From JAPLDB01 sp038206355 (GTDB lineage: Bacteria > Bacteroidota > Bacteroidia > AKYH767-A > 2013-40CM-41-45), in assembly GCA_038206355.1 (NCBI GenBank), contig JBBRAY010000079.1:1-14827 (forward strand): a stretch of 14,827 nt of DNA. Direction: 5' to 3'. The translations under genes and the position numbers were made by a program. The notes under the pieces are model-generated. The model searched no databases, had not been told where the DNA came from, and worked only from the letters and a program-made list of their open reading frames with translations. This document shows, piece by piece, positions 14,515 through 14,827 of this stretch (positions are counted from its first letter, which is position 1; every line of letters begins with the position of its first letter).

Positions 14515-14682
14515 TTATAAATCCAACACAATAGCAAGGTTTGCTTTAAGCATTTGAATCTGATCCTTTGTAAGTTTACCTATCTTTCGAATCAAGCGTA
14601 TATTATCAATTGCACGAATCTGATCAACGAGTATATCGCTTAATTTCTCCAGACGTTTTTTTTTAACCCAACTTGCAAGCAT
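14515..14682 (-). pseudogene. MazF/PemK-like toxin, C-terminal half only
   Basis: On the minus strand an ATG at 14682 opens a 55-aa frame. It contains RLEKLSDILVDQIRAIDN and then IRLIRKIGKLTKDQ, with the end LKANLAIVLDL. This is the C-terminal half of a MazF/PemK endoribonuclease, a type found in Bacteroidota (the 'SDILVDQIRAIDN' strand and the terminal helix). The N-terminal half, with the GEIW/DLNP and PVVI strands, is missing. Upstream in the same frame there is a stop codon inside an A8 run (near 14720) and no MazF-like sequence. The ATG overlaps the stop of the next upstream frame (TAATG). A run of nine A codes for KKK directly before the recognisable part. It may be a deleted toxin gene. 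A coupled small protein is possible but less likely. Confidence 0.6.
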
Positions 14683-14827
14683 TACCCCGTAAGTAGCTTT
14701 AAAACAGTCATTTGATTTTTTTTAGGCAGTATTTTGTGTACTACAGATTTTATTTTTTTGAATGGTTTGTGTTTGGCATTGAGGACATCAAGAAATTCTT
14801 TTAGTCTTTGATTTGGCTGTGAGCATT
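14682..14827 (-). CDS. Unassigned open frame entering from the right edge (partial)
   Basis: A minus-strand frame is open from the window edge to a TAA at 14682-14684. It encodes about 47 residues that include QRLKEFLDVLNAKHKPFKK and SVVHKILPKKNQMTVLKLLTG. It is lysine-rich and AT-rich. Its stop overlaps the ATG of the MazF-like remnant, the arrangement typical of antitoxin-toxin pairs, but I do not recognise the sequence. It may be a chance frame in decayed DNA, and its start lies outside the window. Confidence 0.25.
   Translation of the reverse strand, partial: CSQPNQRLKEFLDVLNAKHKPFKKIKSVVHKILPKKNQMTVLKLLTG

Noticed and set aside
14683..14827. Zinc-ribbon-like CPQCQ string in a minus-strand frame, suggesting an insertion-sequence transposase
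   Set aside because: The frame is broken by stops on both sides and only one Cys pair fits. This is too little to call a transposase fragment.
1..14827. CRISPR array, tRNA or rRNA genes
   Set aside because: No regularly spaced repeats, no cloverleaf with a CCA-type end and no rRNA-like sequence were seen on either strand.

Overview
The window looks like a piece of a Bacteroidota chromosome. Three things suggest this: the -7 promoter motif TAnnTTTG in front of several genes, a Wzi-like outer-membrane protein and a sugar transferase of types common in that phylum, and moderately AT-rich DNA with few Shine-Dalgarno sites. No ribosomal or tRNA gene is visible, so the assignment below phylum level is open.

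Positions 139-11537 hold a polysaccharide (capsule or exopolysaccharide) cluster with all genes on the minus strand, so it is read from right to left. It opens with three enzymes in the same order as Bordetella wlbA-wlbB-wlbC: a 3-dehydrogenase (WbpB/WlbA type), an N-acetyltransferase (WbpD/WlbB type) and a PLP aminotransferase (WbpE/WlbC type). Together they would turn UDP-GlcNAc-uronic acid into a UDP-2,3-diacetamido-uronic acid. Next come a GT4 glycosyltransferase, a 707-residue oxidoreductase fusing an alcohol-dehydrogenase-like half to a Gfo/Idh/MocA half, an unassigned helical-barrel protein, and a DUF354 GT-B-fold protein. A 336-bp gap with stem-loops and a new promoter follows. Last are a sugar transferase that apparently lacks the usual membrane anchor, and the Wzi-like outer-membrane protein. 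The UDP-GlcNAc 6-dehydrogenase, flippase and polymerase are not in the window.

Positions 11811-13415 are accessory DNA. The promoter and first 28 codons of the methionine aminotransferase gene occur twice as direct repeats about 1.48 kb apart, 88% identical over 123 bp. The left copy is a dead stub and the right copy belongs to the intact gene at 13330-14487. Between them lie a short PIN-domain-like gene, probably truncated, and a DinD/BRO-N family gene broken by two in-frame stop codons. This looks like an insertion that brought, or left behind, a second 5' end of its target gene, which then decayed.

Positions 14515-14827 hold the C-terminal half of a MazF-like toxin on the minus strand, converging on the aminotransferase, and an unassigned open frame running off the window. 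The aminotransferase is therefore flanked on both sides by remnants of toxin-type accessory genes. The left edge carries one copy of a short dispersed repeat.
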